The position numbers and the translations under genes were made by a program. Under the pieces are notes generated by a model. The model had not been told where the DNA came from. It worked only from the letters and a program-made list of their open reading frames with translations, and did no database searches. Positions 14,032 through 17,282 of a stretch of DNA of 17,282 nt are shown piece by piece. The DNA lies in assembly GCA_012522285.1 (NCBI GenBank), contig JAAYKS010000080.1, forward strand, positions 1-17,282, given 5' to 3'. The stretch comes from Clostridiaceae bacterium (GTDB lineage: Bacteria > Bacillota > Clostridia > Saccharofermentanales > UBA5734). Each line of letters begins with the position of its first letter. Position 1 is the stretch's first letter.

Positions 14032-14512
14032 AAGCCCGATCCAGTGTCTGCTGCACATTGTCGAATGTCGTTAGTTGTTGTGCCGCTTCTTCCGAAAACC
14101 ATCCCGCATCGTTCACCTCCCGCACATCCGGATGGAGCCGGGCTTTTGGCGCGCGACAGAGGTAAATCAGGTCGATGTGGTTGTGCGACCAATCTCCCAG
14201 GATGTTTTCCAGCAAAATAAGAAACGGGGTCTCCAGCTCAACACACCCTTCCGGGTCGATTCCGAGCCGGTTTGGCAGGATGGTGGCTTCCACACCGGTC
14301 TCTTCCCGGATCTCGCGGAGGACTGCCTGGTCCGGCAGTTCGTCTGCTTCCACATGGCCGCCCGGCGGTAGCCACACCTCCAGTTTTTTATGCAGGATCA
14401 GCAACACTTCACGCTCCGGGTTGAACACGAAGCCGGTAGCGGTAAAGTGATTCACACTGTTCTGCATTTCAGAAAACCGGTCGATAACCGTCTGCTCTTG
14501 CTGGTGCTCCAT
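14006..14512 (-). CDS. Nudix hydrolase
   Basis: A perfect Nudix box G-x5-E-x7-R-E-U-x-E-E-x-G-U spans residues 52-74 (from GHVEADE to REIREETGV) of a 168-residue protein, with the metal-binding Glu residues 67, 70 and 71. These enzymes cleave nucleoside diphosphates linked to another moiety; candidates are dNTPs, ADP-ribose, NDP-sugars or thiamine pyrophosphate-related compounds, which motif alone does not separate. It is cytosolic. The ATG at 14512 is favoured by AAGGGAAGG 7 nt upstream; an alternative ATG at 14539 overlaps the permease stop (ATGAGTAA) and would add nine residues. It is the last gene of the leftward MacAB-type operon, 19 nt after the permease stop. Its end overlaps the tail of the lipoprotein gene on the other strand. 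Confidence 0.93.
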   Translation of the reverse strand: MEHQQEQTVIDRFSEMQNSVNHFTATGFVFNPEREVLLILHKKLEVWLPPGGHVEADELPDQAVLREIREETGVEATILPNRLGIDPEGCVELETPFLILLENILGDWSHNHIDLIYLCRAPKARLHPDVREVNDAGWFSEEAAQQLTTFDNVQQTLDRAFKAMESRW

Positions 14513-14519
14513 GGGCGGC

Positions 14520-14528
14520 CCTTCCCTT
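14520..14528 (-). promoter_or_regulatory. Ribosome binding site that favours the shorter Nudix start
   Basis: Read leftward, AAGGGAAGG lies 7 nt before the ATG at 14512. The ATG at 14539 has only GCGCTGCGGT before it. Both remain possible because the upper ATG could be served by coupling to the permease stop. Confidence 0.6.
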
Positions 14529-14531
14529 CTG

Positions 14532-15776
14532 TTACTCATACCGCAGCGCGTCGATCGGGTTGAGATTGGCGGCTTTTTTCGCCGGATAGATGCCGAAGAA
14601 CAGCCCGACCGCGCTCGAAAACACGACAGCGATCAAGACCGATTGCGGGCTGAGCGAGGGGTGGATCTCCCCCAAATCCCGGACCGCAAAGGCGATACCA
14701 TAGGACAATCCGATTCCAGCCAGTACACCAATGGCTCCACCCACCATCGTGAGGATGACCGATTCGGTGATGAACTGCATCATGATGTCCGTCGTTGTCG
14801 CGCCAATCGCCTTGCGGATTCCGATTTCCCGGGTGCGCTCCGTTACGGAAACCAGCATGATGTTCATGACCCCGATTCCGCCGACCAGCAGGGAGATTCC
14901 CGCGACCGAACTGATGAAAATCGTCAGGATGTTGATGATCGAGTTGATCTGATCGAGGATCGAGGCCATGTCCTGTGCACGGTACACCTCGCGCTCCTCG
15001 TTGTTGTGGCGTGACTGCAAAACCCGGATGGTCGCGTCGCTGGCTTCCTCTGACAATTCGGGAGAGGTCGCCATGATGTTGATGCTGGTGAGCTCGTTCA
15101 GCCCGGCGACAAAGCGGCCGGCCGACTCAAAAGGTAAATAGAGAAAAAACGGGATGGTAAACGACTCGGACTCGTCGGCGTACCGTGCCATCATGTCGCT
15201 CATCTGCGTTGTGATGCTCTCGCAGACTCCGACCACCGTGGCGGTGATCTGCCGCCCGTCTTTGCGGATGGACAGGGCTTCACCAACCGCCTCTTCGGCA
15301 CCGAACATACGGACTGCACCGACCAGGTCGATGATCACACTGTTGCGTCCGTCCTCGTATTCGATGTCGGTGAAGCCGCGACCATACACGATGTCGAGAT
15401 CGCCAAACTGGGTAAAGTACGAATCGATTGCAGCCAGGCTGGCCACGCTGTCCACGTCGCCGGTCGTGACCGAACAGAGGGTCTGCACCGGCGTGCTGAC
15501 CCACTTGACCGTATCGATGTTGTTGCGGATGTATTCCACATCCCGCGAGGTGATGTAATCCGCTTCCGTAGACCGGTTGCGACGCACGGAAATCGTGACA
15601 GTCGATGCGCCGATTTTGTCGAACTGGCTCATGACTTCGCTTTTCCCGCCTTCTCCCAACGCAACGATCGCAATAACGGAGGCGATGCCGACGATGATAC
15701 CCAACATGGTGAGAAGCGCGCGCATCCGGTTGGAGCGCAGACTCTCAAAGGCCATTTTCACACTTTCAAAGAACAT
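14532..15776 (-). CDS. MacB/FtsX-type ABC transporter permease (YknZ-like)
   Basis: The 414-residue permease has the four-helix MacB layout: one N-terminal helix (about 17-40) and a long extracytoplasmic domain (about 45-290), then three helices near 295-325, 345-370 and 380-400. The cytoplasmic loop TERTREIGIRKAIGA, which contacts the ATPase, is present, as is the terminal NPIDALRYE characteristic of these permeases. With the adaptor and ATPase it should form a mechanotransmission-type exporter (MacAB or YknXYZ-like) that expels peptides, macrolides or lipoproteins; the cargo is unknown. The ATG at 15776 was chosen because AAGGAGG lies just upstream; an in-frame ATG at 15851 lies inside the ATPase gene and would add 25 hydrophilic residues. 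It overlaps the ATPase gene by 11 nt. Confidence 0.94.
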   Translation of the reverse strand: MFFESVKMAFESLRSNRMRALLTMLGIIVGIASVIAIVALGEGGKSEVMSQFDKIGASTVTISVRRNRSTEADYITSRDVEYIRNNIDTVKWVSTPVQTLCSVTTGDVDSVASLAAIDSYFTQFGDLDIVYGRGFTDIEYEDGRNSVIIDLVGAVRMFGAEEAVGEALSIRKDGRQITATVVGVCESITTQMSDMMARYADESESFTIPFFLYLPFESAGRFVAGLNELTSINIMATSPELSEEASDATIRVLQSRHNNEEREVYRAQDMASILDQINSIINILTIFISSVAGISLLVGGIGVMNIMLVSVTERTREIGIRKAIGATTTDIMMQFITESVILTMVGGAIGVLAGIGLSYGIAFAVRDLGEIHPSLSPQSVLIAVVFSSAVGLFFGIYPAKKAANLNPIDALRYE

Positions 15777-16551
15777 GGCTTGCCTCCTTGCGCACATCAT
15801 CCAGGATCCGCCCGTCCACGACATGGACGATACGGGATGCAAAGGCGGCAATGTCGGGTTCGTGAGTGACCAGAACGATCGTTGAACCGGCCGCGTGGAG
15901 GGACTGGAACAACTTCATGATTTCGGCAGAAGAGGCGGAGTCCAGGTTGCCGGTCGGTTCGTCGGCCAACAGCAAAGCCGGCCGGCAGATGGTGGCGCGG
16001 GCAATCGCGACACGCTGACGCTGGCCTCCGGAGATCTCTCCGGGCCGATGTCCGGCCCAGCGGGTCAACCCGACCGCCTCCAGGGCTTCTTGCGCGCGCA
16101 CACGCCGCTCCTTTTTCCCCAGATCCGCGTAGATCAGCGGCAGCTCGACATTCTCCAGCACCGTCAAGCGCGGCAGCAGATTAAAGGACTGGAAAATAAA
16201 GCCAATCTCCTGATTGCGAAGTCGGGCGAGATCGTCGTTGTCAAAATCCCGGATATCGATTCCGTTCAGGATGTATTCGCCCTCGTCCTTGACATCCAGG
16301 CATCCCAGGATGTTCATCAAGGTCGATTTTCCGGATCCGGATGGTCCCATCACGGCCGTGAATTCACCGCGCGCGATCTCGAGATCCACCCCTCTGAGGG
16401 CGGTAAACTCGATGGTACCCGTCCGATAGGTTTTCCATACATCCCGCAGTCGGATCACAATCGGATCGACCTCCGGAACAACTTCCCGAGACGCGACAGG
16501 CACAGGCCGCAATGAGATACGGCGCAAAAAACGAGGTAACTCCGCTGTCAT
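15766..16551 (-). CDS. MacB/LolD-type ABC transporter ATP-binding protein (YknY-like)
   Basis: The 261-residue ATPase has Walker A GPSGSGKS (69-76), Gln121, signature ISGGQ (173-177), Walker B LLLADE (193-198, catalytic Glu198) and H-loop His230. GCLD after Walker A, IGFIFQSFNLLPRLT and DEPTGNLDS are family hallmarks of MacB/LolD/YknY proteins. The first 30 or so residues are basic and Pro/Val-rich and precede the usual start of the family (IVIRLRDVWKTY), so they form an unusual extension. The start is nevertheless supported by the 4-nt ATGA overlap with the adaptor gene. All members of the operon are tightly coupled (4-nt and 11-nt overlaps). It powers the permease encoded next. Confidence 0.94.
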   Translation of the reverse strand: MTAELPRFLRRISLRPVPVASREVVPEVDPIVIRLRDVWKTYRTGTIEFTALRGVDLEIARGEFTAVMGPSGSGKSTLMNILGCLDVKDEGEYILNGIDIRDFDNDDLARLRNQEIGFIFQSFNLLPRLTVLENVELPLIYADLGKKERRVRAQEALEAVGLTRWAGHRPGEISGGQRQRVAIARATICRPALLLADEPTGNLDSASSAEIMKLFQSLHAAGSTIVLVTHEPDIAAFASRIVHVVDGRILDDVRKEASHVL

Positions 16552-17282
16552 GGATTTTCCTGCTTCACTCGGACGGATTGTCCGTCGACCAGCGAGCCGG
16601 TCGGATTGAGCACAACCTCGTCGCCGTCCTGCAATCCGGACAACACCTGGGCATGTGTATCAGACTGGATCCCGATCTCGATCAGCACTTTCCGGAGCGT
16701 CTGTTCCGGAGACAGTACATAGACGAAATAGTCACCCAGTTCCTTTCGCATGGCTTCGGACGGCACCCGCAGCACAGAGGACTCCTCCGCCACACGGATG
16801 CGCGCGTCAAGCGGGAACCCGATCATAAGATCGCCGGGACGATGGCTTTTCAATTCAATTTCGACTTCGAGCGTAGGCTCGGTCAGCGGTGCGCCGGAAC
16901 CGGTCATCCCAAACAGGGAATCCGCCTGTCCCACAATGGAGGAGGATCCTCCGCTCGCGATCGACGCGATATAGCGGACCGATCCGACATAGACGTTTCC
17001 GTCCTGCATAAATTCGACCGGCATCCCGACTGACAGTTTCTTTGCGTCGTTTCGTCCCGCGCTGAACGTAGCGGTCAGACGGGTGTCGTCATAGACCACA
17101 ACCGTCGGTGTCGCGGTGGTTCCCACGCCGATGGATATTCCCGCACTCTGTTGCGGAGTCGATTCGCCCTCTTCCGCGTTTAGTGCATACACGATGCCGG
17201 AAAAGGAAGCGCGGATGTCCTTCACGGCAGTTTCCAGCGCTTTACGTGCCGCCTCCTCGGTCTGGATGGCTTGCACTTGTGC
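16548..17282 (-). CDS. Periplasmic-adaptor-like (MacA/YknX, HlyD family) subunit, N-terminus outside the window
   Basis: The frame is open to the right edge (17282), so the N-terminal membrane anchor and first part of the hairpin are missing; about 244 residues are visible. They begin with the end of a coiled coil (AQVQAIQTEEAARKALETAVKDI), followed by the second half of the lipoyl domain (IRASFSGIVYALNAEEGE), then a beta-barrel (about 60-165 of the visible part) and a membrane-proximal domain ending in GLQDGDEVVLNPTG. This order is standard for RND/MacA-type adaptors. An internal GTG at 17276 is unlikely to be the start, since it falls inside the coiled coil. The stop overlaps the ATPase start as ATGA. 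It should bridge the permease to the cell surface or wall. Confidence 0.88.
   Translation of the reverse strand, partial: AQVQAIQTEEAARKALETAVKDIRASFSGIVYALNAEEGESTPQQSAGISIGVGTTATPTVVVYDDTRLTATFSAGRNDAKKLSVGMPVEFMQDGNVYVGSVRYIASIASGGSSSIVGQADSLFGMTGSGAPLTEPTLEVEIELKSHRPGDLMIGFPLDARIRVAEESSVLRVPSEAMRKELGDYFVYVLSPEQTLRKVLIEIGIQSDTHAQVLSGLQDGDEVVLNPTGSLVDGQSVRVKQENP

Noticed and set aside
1..17282. Mobile element, prophage, CRISPR array, toxin-antitoxin or defence island
   Set aside because: No transposase, integrase, phage structural gene, regularly spaced repeats, or known defence or toxin domain was found on either strand.

Overview
The window is a gene-dense, G+C-rich stretch (roughly 55-60% by eye) of a bacterial chromosome with 16 protein-coding genes: 14 complete ones and one cut off at each end. 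Strong AGGAGG-type ribosome binding sites, short overlaps between genes, a heterodimeric BmrCD-like exporter and several clostridial-type small hypothetical proteins suggest a high-G+C member of the Bacillota, probably Clostridia. This is inference; there is no rRNA, tRNA or other marker gene in the window. I see no insertion sequence, prophage, integron or CRISPR array.

Layout, left to right. (1) 1-980, rightward: the tail of an unrecognised gene and an overlapping tyrosine phosphatase, closed by a bidirectional terminator with a 14-bp stem at 1001-1044. (2) 1069-6221, leftward operon: a serine beta-lactamase-like hydrolase, then the two half-transporters of an asymmetric ABC exporter, with 3-nt and 1-nt junctions. 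(3) 6222-6366: a divergent promoter region with mirror-image -10 boxes. (4) 6367-8905, rightward operon: MFS permease, HAD phosphatase, and a putative papain/C39-like cysteine peptidase. (5) 8945-9226, leftward: a small three-helix membrane protein of PQ-loop/SemiSWEET type, with its own promoter and a hairpin at the start of its leader. (6) 9377-10405, rightward: class I DAHP synthase behind a near-consensus promoter. (7) 10530-14031, rightward operon: long-chain acyl-CoA synthetase, nitroreductase, and a lipoprotein M28 peptidase on a long Thr/Pro stalk. (8) 14006-17282, leftward operon: MacA/YknX-like adaptor (cut by the window edge), MacB/LolD-type ATPase, MacB/FtsX permease, and a Nudix hydrolase whose end overlaps the convergent lipoprotein gene by 26 bp.

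Three separate transport modules (ABC exporter, MFS, MacAB-type) lie beside small soluble hydrolases (serine hydrolase, HAD, cysteine peptidase, Nudix). This looks like a housekeeping/efflux neighbourhood rather than a mobile island. No feature clearly amounts to a new biological system. The least explained parts are the MFS-HAD-cysteine peptidase operon and the hydrolase coupled to the asymmetric ABC exporter.
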